Shown: positions 35,750 to 51,700 of the stretch, one piece after another
How the letters are laid out: every line of letters begins with the position of its first letter
How positions within the stretch are numbered: position 1 is the first letter of the stretch
Origin: Clitoria ternatea
Lineage: Eukaryota > Streptophyta > Magnoliopsida > Fabales > Fabaceae
Assembly (NCBI GenBank): GCA_037962975.1
Contig: JAYKXN010000083.1
Location: 1-64,000, forward strand
Reading direction: 5' to 3'
DNA length: 64,000 nucleotides
Made by a program: the position numbers and the translations under genes
The notes under the pieces: generated by a model
The model's database searches: none
Told to the model about the DNA's origin: nothing
The model's input: the letters and a program-made list of their open reading frames with translations, nothing else

Positions 35750-38700
35750 TTGATCTTTCTTCCTTATTATTCATTGTAATTTTAAAAGTATAACAAGAAT
35801 AATTGACAAGTTTAATATGTTAACCTAAAATAACTAAATTTCTTAATAAACATAAAATAACATAATATGTTGATAGAAAAAGAAGTAGTGGCGAGACTTC
35901 TATTCTTTTTAAAAGTTCTATACAATATTTATAAATACTTTTAATGTTGATCGGGTTCCATACAATAATAGTACATAATAATTTTCGTGCGTGCGTACGT
36001 GCGCCCATGCATGCATATGCTTTTATGAAGTCTTTGTGAGTTTTTAGTCATTTTATAACGTAAATATTATTATTTTTAGAAATAGCATTCTTAAATGGAT
36101 CTTTGATATCAATTATATGTTATTATTTTTATAAATATTATTCTTAATTAGATTCTCTCACTTTTTCTATCAATTATCAATAGAAGATCATTAATTCTGT
36201 TTTCCATTTATTGATAGTAAAGATCGATAATAAAAGAATCTGACAAAAATAATCAGCAAATTATATATATTTTAATAATTATATTCTTTTATTTTTTAAG
36301 GTTTATTTATTAAGAAAATCACTTAAGGGATCACAACAAGTCTTATTTGATGCATTTAATTTAAAATATATTTATTATAATAAAAATATAAATAATATAT
36401 TTTATTTTTCTTATTTTATTTATGTATTTTCTCTTATCCCTTTTGTGAGACGTGTTTTAGAATTTTTCTTGTTAATTTTATATGACTTCTTTCAATTTAC
36501 AATGTGCATTGATTATTTTTTACAACACATACTCTTATTAATTAAGCTTGATACTATTTGTATTAGTGGAATATGAAATAATCATTGATCTTTCTTCCTT
36601 ATTATTCATTGTAATTTTAAAAGTATACCAAGAATAATTGACAAGTTTAATATGTTAACCTAAAATAACTAAATTTCTTAATAAACATAAAATAACATAA
36701 TATGTTGATAGAAAAAGAAGTAGTGGCGAGACTTCTATTCTTTTTAAAAGTTCTATAAAATATTTATAAATACTTTTAATGTTGATCGGGTTCCATACAA
36801 TAATAGTACATAATAATTTTCGTGCGTGCGTACGTGCGTCCATGCATGCATATGCTTTTATGAAGTCTTTGTGAGTTTTTTAGTCATTTTATAACGTAAA
36901 TATTATTATTTTTAGAAATAGCATTCTTAAATGGATCTTTGATATCAATTATATGTTATTATTTTTATAAATATTATTCTTAATTAGATTCTCTCACTTT
37001 TGCTATCAATTATCAATAGAAGATCATTAATTCTGTTTTCCATTTATTGATAGTAAAGATCGATAATAAAAGAATCTGACAAAAATAATCAGCAAATTAT
37101 ATATATTTTAATAATTATATTCTTTTATTTTTTAAGGATCATTTATTAAGAAAATCGCGTAAGGGATCACAACAAGTCTTATTTGATGCATTTAATTTAA
37201 AATATATTTATTATAATAAAAATATAAATAATATATTTTATTTTTCTTAGTTTTTTATGTATTTTCTCTTATCCCTTTTGTGAGACGTGTTTTGGAATTT
37301 TTCTTGTTAATTTTATATGACTTTTTTCAATTTACAATGTGCATTGATTATTTTTTTCAACACATACCCTTATTAATTAGTCTTAATACTATTTATATCA
37401 GTGCAATATGAAATAATCATTATTCTTTCTTTCTTACTATTCAATGTAATTTTAAAAGTATACCAAGAATAATTGACAAGTTTAATATGTTTACCAAAAA
37501 TGACTAAATTTCTTAATAAACATAAAATAACATAATATGTTGATAGAAAAAGAGGTAGTGGCGAGACTTCTTTTCTTTTTAAAAGTTCTATACAATATTT
37601 ATAAATACTTTTAATGTTGTTTTAGATTCCACAAAATAATAGTACATAATAATTTTCGTGCGTACGTACGTGCGTCCATGCATGCGTGTGCTTTTATGAA
37701 GTCTTTGTGAGTTTTTTAGTCGTTTTATAACGTGAATATTATTATTTTTACAAATAGCATTCTTAAATGGATCTTTGATATCAATTATATGTTATTATTT
37801 TTATAAATATTATTCTTAATTAGATTCTCTCACTTTTGCTATCAATTATCAATAGAAGATCATTAATTCCGTTTTCTATTTATTGATAGTAAAGATCGAT
37901 CATAAAAGAATCTGACAAAATTAATTAGCAAATTAGATATACTTTAATAATTATATTCATTTATTTCTTAAGGTTTATTTATTAAGAAAATCACGTAAGG
38001 GATCACAACAAGTCTTATTTGATGCATTTAATTTAAAATATATTTATTTTAATAAAAAATATAAATAATATATTTTATTTTTCTTAGTTTTTTATGTATT
38101 TTCTCTTATCCCTTTTGTGAGACGTGTTTTAGAATTTTTCTTGTTAATTTTATATGACTTCTTTCAATTTACAATGTGCATTGATTATTTTTTACAACAC
38201 ATACTCTTATTAATTAAGCTTGATACTATTTGTATTAGTGGAATATGAAATAATCATTGATCTTTCTTCCTTATTATTCATTGTAATTTTAAAAGTATAC
38301 CAAGAATAATTGACAAGTTTAATATGTTAACCTAAAATAACTAAATTTCTTAATAAACATAAAATAACATAATATGTTGATAGAAAAAGAAGTAGTGGCG
38401 AGACTTCTATTCTTTTTAAAAGTTCTATACAATATTTCTAAATACTTTTAATGTTGATCGGGTTCCATACAATAATAATACATAATAATTTTCGTGCGTG
38501 CGTACGTGCGTCCATGCATGCATATGCTTTTATGAAGTCTTTGTGAGTTTTTTAGTCATTTTATAACGTAAATATTATTATTTTTAGAAATAGCATTCTT
38601 AAATGGATCTTTGATATCAATTATATGTTATTATTTTTATAAATATTATTCTTAATTAGATTCTCTCACTTTTGCTATCAATTATCAATAGAAGATCATT

Positions 38701-41700
38701 AATTCTGTTTTCCATTTATTGATAGTAAAGATCGATAATAAAAGAATCTGACAAAAATAATCAGCAAATTATATATATTTTAATAATTATATTCTTTTAT
38801 TTTTTAAGGTTTATTTATTAAGAAAATCATGTAAGGGATCACAACAAGTCTTATTTGATGCATTTAATTTAAAATATATTTATTATAATAAAAATATAAA
38901 TAATATATTTTATTTTTCTTATTTTTTTATGTATTTTCTCTTATCCCTTTTGTGAGACGTGTTTTAGAATTTTTCTTGTTAATTTTATATGACTTCTTTC
39001 AATTTACAATGTACATTGATTATTTTTTACAACACATACTCTTATTAATTAAGCTTGATACTATTTGTATTAGTGGAATATGAAATAATCATTGATCTTT
39101 CTTCCTTATTATTCATTGTAATTTTAAAAGTATACCAAGAATAATTGACAAGTTTAATATGTTAACCTAAAATAACTAAATTTCTTAATAAACATAAAAT
39201 AACATAATATGTTGATAGAAAAAGAAGTAGTGGCGAGACTTCTATTCTTTTTAAAAGTTCTATACAATATTTATAAATACTTTTAATGTTGATCGGGTTC
39301 CATACAATAATAGTACATAATAATTTTCGTGTGTGCGTATGTGCGTCCATGCATGCATATGCTTTTATAAAGTCTTTGTGAGTTTTTTAGTCATTTTATA
39401 ACGTAAATATTATTATTTTTAGAAATAGCATTCTTAAATGGATCTTTGATATCAATTATATGTTATTATTTTTATAAATATTATTCTTAATTAGATTCTC
39501 TCACTTTTGCTATCAATTATCAATAGAAGATCATTAATTCTGTTTTCCATTTATTGATAGTAAAGATCGATAATAAAAGAATCTGACAAAAATAATCAGC
39601 AAATTATATATATTTTAATAATTATATTCTTTTATTTTTTAAGGTTTATTTATTAAGAAAATCACATAAGGGATCACAACAAGTCTTATTTGATGCATTT
39701 AATTTAAAATATATTTATTATAATAAAAATATAAATAATATATTTTATTTTTCTTAGTTTTTTATGTATTTTCTCTTATCCCTTTTGTGAGACGTGTTTT
39801 AGAATTTTTCTTGTTAATTTTATATGACTTCTTTCAATTTACAATGTGCATTGATTATTTTTTACAACACATACCCTTATTAATTAAGCTTGATACTATT
39901 TGTATTAGTGGAATATGAAATAATCATTGATCTTTCTTCCTTATTATTCATTGTAATTTTAAAAGTATACCAAGAATAATTGACAAGTTTAATATGTTAA
40001 CCTAAAATAACTAAATTTCTTAATAAACATAAAATAACATAATATGTTGATAGAAAAAGAAGTAGTGGCGAGACTTCTATTCTTTTTAAAAGTTCTATAC
40101 AATATTTATAAATACTTTTAATGTTGATCGGGTTCCATACAATAATAGTACATAATAATTTTCGTGCGTGCGTACGTGCGTCCATGCATGCATATGCTTT
40201 TATGAAGTCTTTGTGAGTTTTTTAGTCATTTTATAACGTAAATATTATTATTTTTAGAAATAGCATTCTTAAATGGATCTTTGATATCAATTATATGTTA
40301 TTATTTTTATAAATATTATTCTTAATTAGATTCTCTCACTTTTGCTATCAATTATCAATAGAAGATCATTAATTCTGTTTTCCATTTATTGATAGTAAAG
40401 ATCGATAATAAAAGAATATGACAAAAATAATCAGCAAATTATATATATTTTAATAATTATATTCTTTTATTTTTTAAGGTTTATTTATTAAGAAAATCGC
40501 GTAAGGGATCACAACAAGTCTTATTTGATGCATTTAATTTAAAATATATTTATTATAATAAAAATATAAATAATATATTTTATTTTTCTTAGTTTTTTAT
40601 GTATTTTCTCTTATACCTTTTGTGAGACGTGTTTTGGAATTTTTCTTGTTAATTTTATATGACTTCTTTCAATTTACAATGTGCATTGATTATTTTTTTC
40701 AACACATACCCTTATTAATTAGTCTTAATACTATTTATATCAGTGCAATATGAAATAATCATTGATCTTTCTTCCTTACTATTCAATGTAATTTTAAAAG
40801 TATACCAAGAATAATTGACAAGTTTAATATGTTTACCAAAAATGACTAAATTTCTTAATAAACATAAAATAACATAATATGTTGATAGAAAAAGAGGTAG
40901 TGGCGAGACTTCTTTTCTTTTTAAAAGTTCTATACAATATTTATAAATACTTTTAATGTTGTTTTAGATTCCACACAATAATAGTACATAATAATTTTCG
41001 TGCGTACATACGTGCGTCCATGCATGCGTGTGCTTTTATGAAGTCTTTGTGAGTTTTTTAGTCGTTTTATAACGTGAATATTATTATTTTTACAAATAGC
41101 ATTCTAAAATGGATCTTTGATATCAATTATATGTTATTATTTTTATAAATATTATTCTTAATTAGATTCTCTCACTTTTGCTATCAATTATCAATAGAAG
41201 ATCATTAATTCCGTTTTCCATTTATTGATATTAAAGATCGATCATAAAAGAATCTGACAAAAATAATTAGCAAATTATATATTCTTTAATAATTATATTC
41301 TTTTATTTCTTAAGGTTTATTTATTAAGAAAATCGCGTAAGGGATCACAACAAGTCTTATTTGATGCATTTAATTTAAAATATATTTATTATACTAAAAA
41401 TATAAATAATATATTTTATTTTTCTTAGTTTTTTATGTATTTTCTCTTATCCCTTTTGTGAGACTTGTTTTAGAATTTTTCTTGTTAATTTTATATGACT
41501 TTTTTCAATTTACAATGTGCATTGATTATTTTTTTCAACACATACCCTTATTAATTAGTCTTAATACTATTTATATCAGTGCAATATGAAATAATCATTG
41601 ATCTTTCTTCCTTACTATTCAATGTAATTTTAAAAGTATACCAAGAATAATTGACAAGTTTAATATTTTTACCAAAAATGACTAAATTTCTTAATAAACA

Positions 41701-43000
41701 TAAAATAATATAATATTTTGATAGAAAAAGAGGTAGTGGCGAGACTTCTTTTCTTTTTAAAAGTTCTATACAATATTTATAAATACTTTTAATGTTGTTT
41801 TAGATTCCACACAATAATTGTACATAATAATTTTCGTGCGTGCGTACGTGCGTCCATGCATGCGTGTGCTTTTATGAAGTCTTTGTGAGTTTTTTAGTCG
41901 TTTTATAACGTGAATATTATTATTTTTACAAATAGCATTCTTAAATGGATCTTTGATATCAATTATATGTTATTATTTTTATAAATATTATTCTTAATTA
42001 GATTCTCTCACTTTTGCTATCAATTATCAATAGAAGATCATTAATTTCGTCTACCATTTATTGTTAGTAAAGATCGATAATAAAAGAATCTGACAAAAAT
42101 AATTAGCAAATTATATATATTTTAAAAATTATATTCCTTTATTTCTTAAGGTTTATTTATTAAGAAAATCATGTAAGGGATCACAACAAGTCTTATTTGA
42201 TGTATTTAATTTAAAATATATTTATTTTAATAAAAAATATACAAAATATATTTTATTTTTCTTAGTTTTTTATGTATTTTCTCTTATCCCTTTTGTGAGA
42301 CGTGTTTTAGAATTTTTCTTGTTAATTTTATATGACTTCTTTCAATTTACAATGTGCATTGATTATTTTTTACAACACATACTCTTATTAATTAAGCTTG
42401 ATACTATTTGTATTAGTGGAATATGAAATAATCATTGATCTTTCTTCCTTACTATTCAATGTTATTTTAAAAGTATACCAAGAATAATTGACAAGTTTAA
42501 TATTTTTACCAAAAATGACTAAATTTCTTAATAAACATAAAATAACATAATATTTTGATAGAAAAAGAGGTAATGGCGAGACTTCTTTTCTTTTTAAAAG
42601 TTCTATACAATATTTATAAATACTTTTAATGTTGTTTTAGATTCCACACAATAATAGTACATAATAATTTTCGTGCGTGCGTACGTGCGTCCATGCATGC
42701 ATATGCTTTTATGAAGTCTTTGTGAGTTTTTTAGTCATTTTATAACGTAAATATTATTATTTTTAGAAATAGCATTCTTAAATGGATCTTTGATATCAAT
42801 TATATGTTATTATTTTTATAAATATTATTCTTAATTAGATTCTCTCACTTTTGCTATCAATTATCAATAGAAGATCATTAATTCTGTTTTCCATTTATTG
42901 ATAGTAAAGATCGATAATAAAAGAATCTAACAAAAATAATCAGCAAATTATATATATTTTAATAATTATATTCTTTTATTTTTTAAGGTTTATTTATTAA
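35750..43000. repeat. Higher-order block 1 within B3
   Basis: An ordered series of unit variants that recurs further right. Markers include AAGTATAACAAGAATAATTG (near 35786), TGCGCCCATGC (near 36000), TTAAGGATCATTTATTAAG (37132), CCACAAAATAATAG (37629), AATATTTCTAAATAC (38431) and TATTTTGATAGAAAAAGAGG (42551). They reappear in the same order 10029 bp downstream. Confidence 0.85.
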
Positions 43001-45779
43001 GAAAATCACGTAAGGGATCACAACAAGTCTTATTTGATGCATTTAATTTAAAATATATTTATTATAATAAAAATATAAATAATATATTTTATTTTTCTTA
43101 TTTTTTTTATGTAGTTTCTCTTATCCCTTTTGTGAGACGTGTTTTAGAATTTTTCTTGTTAATTTTATATGACTTCTTTCAATTTACAATGTGCATTGAT
43201 TATTTTTTACAACACATACTCTTATTAATTAAGCTTGATACTATTTGTATTAGTGGAATATGAAATAATCATTGATCTTTCTTCCTTATTATTCATTGTA
43301 ATTTTAAAAGTATACCAAGAATAATTGACAAGTTTAATATTTTAACCTAAAATAACTAAATTTCTTAATAAACATAAAATAACATAATATGTTGATAGAA
43401 AAAGAAGTAGTGGCGAGACTTCTATTCTTTTTAAAAGTTCTATACAATATTTATAAATACTTTTAATGTTGATCGGGTTCCATACAATAATAGTACATAA
43501 TAATTTTCGTGCGTGCGTACGTGCGTCCATGCATGCATATGCTTTTATGAAGTCTTTGTGAGTTTTTTAGTCATTTTATAACGTAAATATTATTATTTTT
43601 AGAAATAGCATTCTTAAATGGATCTTTGATATCAATTATATGTTATTATTTTTATAAATATTATTCTTAATTAGATTCTCTCACTTTTGCTATCAATTAT
43701 CAATAGAAGATCATTAATTCTGTTTTCCATTTATTGATAGTAAAGATCGATAATAAAAGAATCTGACAAAAATAATCAGCAAATTATATATATTTTAATA
43801 ATTATATTCTTTTATTTTTTAAGGTTTATTTATTAAGAAAATCACATAAGGGATCACAACAAGTCTTATTTGATGCATTTAATTTAAAATATATTTATTA
43901 TAATAAAAATATAAATAATATATTTTATTTTTCTTAGTTTTTTATGTATTTTCTCTTATCCCTTTTGTGAGACGTGTTTTAGAATTTTTCTTGTTAATTT
44001 TATATGACTTCTTTCAATTTACAATGTGCATTGATTATTTTTTACAAAACATACTCTTATTAATTAAGCTTGATACTATTTGTATTAGTGGAATATGAAA
44101 TAATCATTGATCTTTCTTCCTTATTATTCATTGTAATTTTAAAAGTATACCAAGAATAATTGACAAGTTTAATATGTTAACCTAAAATAACTAAATTTCT
44201 TAATAAACATAAAATAACATAATATGTTGATAGAAAAAGAAGTAGTGGCGAGACTTCTATTCTTTTTAAAAGTTCTATACAATATTTATAAATACTTTTA
44301 ATGTTGATCGGGTTCCATACAATAATAGTACATAATAATTTTCGTGCGTGCGTACGTGCGTCCATGCATGCATATGCTTTTATGAAGTCTTTGTGAGTTT
44401 TTTAGTCATTTTATAACGTAAATATTATTATTTTTAGAAATAGCATTCTTAAATGGATCTTTGATATCAATTATATGTTATTATTTTTATAAATATTATT
44501 CTTAATTAGATTCTCTCACTTTTGCTATCAATTATCAATAGAAGATCATTAATTCTGTTTTCCATTTATTGATAGTAAAGATCGATAATAAAAGAATATG
44601 ACAAAAATAATCAGCAAATTATATATATTTTAATAATTATATTCTTTTATTTTTTAAGGTTTATTTATTAAGAAAATCGCGTAAGGGATCACAACAAGTC
44701 TTATTTGATGCATTTAATTTAAAATATATTTATTATAATAAAAATATAAATAATATATTTTATTTTTCTTAGTTTTTTATGTATTTTCTCTTATCCCTTT
44801 TGTGAGACGTGTTTTGGAATTTTTCTTGTTAATTTTATATGACTTTTCTCAATTTACAATGTGCATTGATTATTTTTTTCAACACATACCCTTATTAATT
44901 AGTCTTAATACTATTTATATCAGTGCAATATGAAATAATCATTGATCTTTCTTCCTTACTATTCAATGTAATTTTAAAAGTATACCAAGAATAATTGACA
45001 AGTTTAATATGTTTACCAAAAATGACTAAATTTCTTAATAAACATAAAATAACATAATATGTTGATAGAAAAAGAGGTAGTGGCGAGACTTCTTTTCTTT
45101 TTAAAAGTTCTATACAATATTTATAAATACTTTTAATGTTGTTTTAGATTCCACACAATAATAGTACATAATAATTTTCGTGCGTACGTACGTTCGTCCA
45201 TGCATGCGTGTGCTTTTATGAAGTCTTTGTGAGTTTTTTAGTCGTTTTATAACGTGAATATTATTATTTTTACAAATAGCATTCTTAAATGGATCTTTGA
45301 TATCAATTATATGTTATTATTTTTATAAATATTATTCTTAATTAGATTCTCTCACTTTTGTTATCAATTATCAATAGAAGATCATTAATTCCGTTTTCCA
45401 TTTATTGATAGTAAAGATCGATCATAAAAGAATCTGACAAAAATAATTAGCAAATTAGATATACTTTAATAATTATATTCATTTATTTCTTAAGGTTTAT
45501 TTATTAAGAAAATCACGTAAGGGATCACAACAAGTCTTATTTGATGCATTTAATTTAAAATATATTTATTTTAAAAAAAAATATAAATAATATATTTTAT
45601 TTTTCTTAGTTTTTTATGTATTTTCTCTTATCCCTTTTGTGAGACGTGTTTTAGAATTTTTCTTGTTAATTTTATATGACTTCTTTCAATTTACAATGTG
45701 CATTGATTATTTTTTACAACACATACTCTTATTAATTAAGCTTGATACTATTTGTATTAGTGGAATATGAAATAATCAT

Positions 45780-48700
45780 TGATCTTTCTTCCTTATTATT
45801 CATTGTAATTTTAAAAGTATAACAAGAATAATTGACAAGTTTAATATGTTAACCTAAAATAACTAAATTTCTTAATAAACATAAAATAACATAATATGTT
45901 GATAGAAAAAGAAGTAGTGGCGAGACTTCTATTCTTTTTAAAAGTTCTATACAATATTTATAAATACTTTTAATGTTGATCGGGTTCCATACAATAATAG
46001 TACATAATAATTTTCGTGCGTGCGTACGTGCGCCCATGCATGCATATGCTTTTATGAAGTCTTTGTGAGTTTTTAGTCATTTTATAACGTAAATATTATT
46101 ATTTTTAGAAATAGCATTCTTAAATGGATCTTTGATATCAATTATATGTTATTATTTTTATAAATATTATTCTTAATTAGATTCTCTCACTTTTTCTATC
46201 AATTATCAATAGAAGATCATTAATTCTGTTTTCCATTTATTGATAGTAAAGATCGATAATAAAAGAATCTGACAAAAATAATCAGCAAATTATATATATT
46301 TTAATAATTATATTCTTTTATTTTTTAAGGTTTATTTATTAAGAAAATCACTTAAGGGATCACAACAAGTCTTATTTGATGCATTTAATTTAAAATATAT
46401 TTATTATAATAAAAATATAAATAATATATTTTATTTTTCTTATTTTTTTTATGTATTTTCTCTTATCCCTTTTGTGAGACGTGTTTTAGAATTTTTCTTG
46501 TTAATTTTATATGACTTCTTTCAATTTACAATGTGCATTGATTATTTTTTACAACACATACTCTTATTAATTAAGCTTGATACTATTTGTATTAGTGGAA
46601 TATGAAATAATCATTGATCTTTCTTCCTTATTATTCATTGTAATTTTAAAAGTATACCAAGAATAATTGACAAGTTTAATATGTTAACCTAAAATAACTA
46701 AATTTCTTAATAAACATAAAATAACATAATATGTTGATAGAAAAAGAAGTAGTGGCGAGACTTCTATTCTTTTTAAAAGTTCTATACAATATTTATAAAT
46801 ACTTTTAATGTTGATCGGGTTCCATACAATAATAGTACATAATAATTTTCGTGGGTGCGTACGTGCGTCCATGCATGCATATGCTTTTATGAAGTCTTTG
46901 TGAGTTTTTTAGTCATTTTATAACGTAAATATTATTATTTTTAGAAATAGCATTCTTAAATGGATCTTTGATATCAATTATATGTTATTATTTTTATAAA
47001 TATTATTCTTAATTAGATTCTCTCACTTTTGCTATCAATTATCAATAGAAGATCATTAATTCTGTTTTCCATTTATTGATAGTAAAGATCGATAATAAAA
47101 GAATCTGACAAAAATAATCAGCAAATTATATATATTTTAATAATTATATTCTTTTATTTTTTAAGGATCATTTATTAAGAAAATCGCGTAAGGGATCACA
47201 ACAAGTCTTATTTGATGCATTTAATTTAAAATATATTTATTATAATAAAAATATAAATAATATATTTTATTTTTCTTAGTTTTTTATGTATTTTCTCTTA
47301 TCCCTTTTGTGAGACGTGTTTTGGAATTTTTCTTGTTAATTTTATATGACTTTTTTCAATTTACAATGTGCATTGATTATTTTTTTCAACACATACCCTT
47401 ATTAATTAGTCTTAATACTATTTATATCAGTGCAATATGAAATAATCATTATTCTTTCTTCCTTACTATTCAATGTAATTTTAAAAGTATACCAAGAATA
47501 ATTGACAAGTTTAATATGTTTACCAAAAATGACTAAATTTCTTAATAAACATAAAATAACATAATATGTTGATAGAAAAAGAGGTAGTGGCGAGACTTCT
47601 TTTCTTTTTAAAAGTTCTATACAATATTTATAAATACTTTTAATGTTGTTTTAGATTCCACAAAATAATAGTACATAATAATTTTCGTGCGTACGTACGT
47701 GCGTCCATGCATGCGTGTGCTTTTATGAAGTCTTTGTGAGTTTTTTAGTCGTTTTATAACGTGAATATTATTATTTTTACAAATAGCATTCTTAAATGGA
47801 TCTTTGATATCAATTATATGTTATTATTTTTATAAATATTATTCTTAATTAGATTCTCTCACTTTTGCTATCAATTATCAATAGAAGATCATTAATTCCG
47901 TTTTCTATTTATTGATAGTAAAGATCGATCATAAAAGAATCTGACAAAATTAATTAGCAAATTAGATATACTTTAATAATTATATTCATTTATTTCTTAA
48001 GGTTTATTTATTAAAAAAATCACGTAAGGGATCACAACAAGTCTTATTTGATGCATTTAATTTAAAATATATTTATTTTAATAAAAAATATAAATAATAT
48101 ATTTTATTTTTCTTAGTTTTTTATGTATTTTCTCTTATCCCTTTTGTGAGACGTGTTTTAGAATTTTTCTTGTTAATTTTATATGACTTCTTTCAATTTA
48201 CAATGTGCATTGATTATTTTTTACAACACATACTCTTATTAATTAAGCTTGATACTATTTGTATTAGTGGAATATGAAATAATCATTGATCTTTCTTCCT
48301 TATTATTCATTGTAATTTTAAAAGTATACCAAGAATAATTGACAAGTTTAATATGTTAACCTACAATAACTAAATTTCTTAATAAACATAAAATAACATA
48401 ATATGTTGATAGAAAAAGAAGTAGTGGCGAGACTTCTATTCTTTTTAAAAGTTCTATACAATATTTCTAAATACTTTTAATGTTGATCGGGTTCCATACA
48501 ATAATAATACATAATAATTTTCGTGCGTGCGTACGTGCGTCCATGCATGCATATGCTTTTATGAAGTCTTTGTGAGTTTTTTAGTCATTTTATAACGTAA
48601 ATATTATTATTTTTAGAAATAGCATTCTTAAATGGATCTTTGATATCAATTATATGTTATTATTTTTATAAATATTATTCTTAATTAGATTCTCTCACTT

Positions 48701-51700
48701 TTGCTATCAATTATCAATAGAAGATCATTAATTCTGTTTTCCATTTATTGATAGTAAAGATCGATAATAAAAGAATCTGACAAAAATAATCAGCAAATTA
48801 TATATATTTTAATAATTATATTCTTTTATTTTTTAAGGTTTATTTATTAAGAAAATCACGTAAGGGATCACAACAAGTCTTATTTGATGCATTTAATTTA
48901 AAATATATTTATTATAATAAAAATATAAATAATATATTTTATTTTTCTTATTTTTTTTATGTATTTTCTCTTATCCCTTTTGTGAGACGTGTTTTAGAAT
49001 TTTTCTTGTTAATTTTATATGACTTCTTTCAATTTACAATGTACATTGATTATTTTTTACAACACATACTCTTATTAATTAAGCTTGATACTATTTGTAT
49101 TAGTGGAATATGAAATAATCATTGATCTTTCTTCCTTATTATTCATTGTAATTTTAAAAGTATACCAAGAATAATTGACAAGTTTAATATGTTAACCTAA
49201 AATAACTAAATTTCTTAATAAACATAAAATAACATAATATGTTGATAGAAAAAGAAGTAGTGGCGAGACTTCTATTCTTTTTAAAAGTTCTATACAATAT
49301 TTATAAATACTTTTAATGTTGATCGGGTTCCATACAATAATAGTACATAATAATTTTCGTGTGTGCGTACGTGCGTCCATGCATGCATATGCTTTTATAA
49401 AGTCTTTGTGAGTTTTTTAGTCATTTTATAACGTAAATATTATTATTTTTAGAAATAGCATTCTTAAATGGATCTTTGATATCAATTATATGTTATTCTT
49501 TTTATAAATATTATTCTTAATTAGATTCTCTCACTTTTGCTATCAATTATCAATAGAAGATCATTAATTCTCTTTTTCATTTATTGATAGTAAAGATCGA
49601 TAATAAAAGAATCTGACAAAAATAATCAGCAAATTATATATATTTTAATAATTATATTCCTTTATTTCTTAAGGTTTATTTATTAAGAAAATCACGTAAG
49701 GGATCACAACAAGTCTTATTTGATGTATTTAATTTAAAATATATTTATTTTAATAAAAAATATACAGAATATATTTTATTTTTCTTAGTTCTTTATGTAT
49801 TTTCTCTTATCCCTTTTGTGAGACGTGTTTTAGAATTTTTCTTGTTAATTTTATATGACTTCTTTCATTTTACAATGTGCATTGATTATTTTTTACAACA
49901 CATACTCTTATTAATTAAGCTTGATACTATTTGTATTAGTGGAATATGAAATAATCATTGATCTTTCTTCCTTATTATTCATTGTAATTTTAAAAGTATA
50001 CCAAGAATAATTGACAAGTTTAATATGTTAACCTAAAATAACTAAATTTCTTAATAAACATAAAATAACATAATATGTTTATAGAAAAAGAAGTAGTGGC
50101 GAGACTTCTATTCTTTTTAAAAGTTCTATACAATATTTATAAATACTTTTAATGTTGATCGGGTTCCATACAATAATAGTACATAATAATTTTCATGCGT
50201 GCGTACGTGCGTCCATGCATGCATATGCTTTTATGAAGTCTTTGTGAGTTTTTTAGTCATTTTATAACGTAAATATTATTATTTTTAGAAATAGCATTCT
50301 TAAATGGATCTTTGATATCGATTATATGTTATTATTTTTATAAATATTATACTTAATTAGATTCTCTCACTTTTGCTATCAATTATCAATAGAAGATCAT
50401 TAATTCTGTTTTCCATTTATCGATAGTAAAGATCGATAATAAAAGAATCTGACAAAAATAATCAGCAAATTATATATATTTTAATAATTATATTCTTTTA
50501 TTTTTTAAGGTTTATTTATTAAGAAAATCGCGTAAGGGATCACAACAAGTCTTATTTGATGCATTTAATTTAAAATATATCTATTATAATAAAAATATAA
50601 ATAACATATTTTATTTTTCTTAGTTTTTTATGTATTTTCTCTTATCCCTTTTGTGAGACGTGTTTTAGAATTTTTCTTGTTAATTTTATATGACTTTTTT
50701 CAATTTACAATGTGCATTGATTATTTTTTTCAACACATACCCTTATTAATTAGTCTTAATACTATTTATAATAGTGCAATATGAAATAATCATTGATCTT
50801 TCTTCCTTACTATTCAATGTAATTTTAAAAGTACACCAAGAATAATTGACAAGTTTAATATGTTTACCAAAAATGACTAAATTTCTTAATAAACATAAAA
50901 TAACATAATATGTTGATAGAAAAAGAGGTAGTGGCGAGACTTCTTTTCTTTTTAAAAGTTCTATACAATATTTATAAATACTTTTAATGTTGTTTTAGAT
51001 TCCACACAATAATAGTACATAATAATTTTCGTGCGTACGTACGTGCGTCCATGCATGCGTGTGCTTTTATGAAGTCTTTGTGAGTTTTTTAGTCGTTTTA
51101 TAACGTGAATATTATTATTTTTACAAATAGCTTTCTAAAATGGATCTTTGATATCAATTATATGTTATTATTTTTATAAATATTATTCTTAATTAGATTC
51201 TCTCACTTTTGCTATCAATTATCAATAGAAGATCATTAATTCCGTTTTCCATTTATTGATATTAAAGATCGATCATAAAAGAATCTGACAAAAATAATTA
51301 GCAAATTATATATTCTTTAATAATTATATTCTTTTATTTCTTAAGGTTTATTTATTAAGAAAATCGCGTAAGGCATCACAACAAGTCTTATTTGATGCAT
51401 TTAATTTAAAATATATTTATTATACTAAAAATATAAATAATATATTTTATTTTTCTTAGTTTTTTATGTATTTTCTCTTATCCCTTTTGTGAGACTTGTT
51501 TTAGAATTTTTCTTGTTAATTTTATATGACTTTTTTCAATTTACAATGTGCATTGATTATTTTTTTCAACACATACCCTTATTAATTAGTCTTAATACTA
51601 TTTATATCAGTGCAATATGAAATAATCATTGATCTTTCTTCCTTACTATTCAATGTAATTTTAAAAGTATACCAAGAATAATTGACAAGTTTAATATTTT

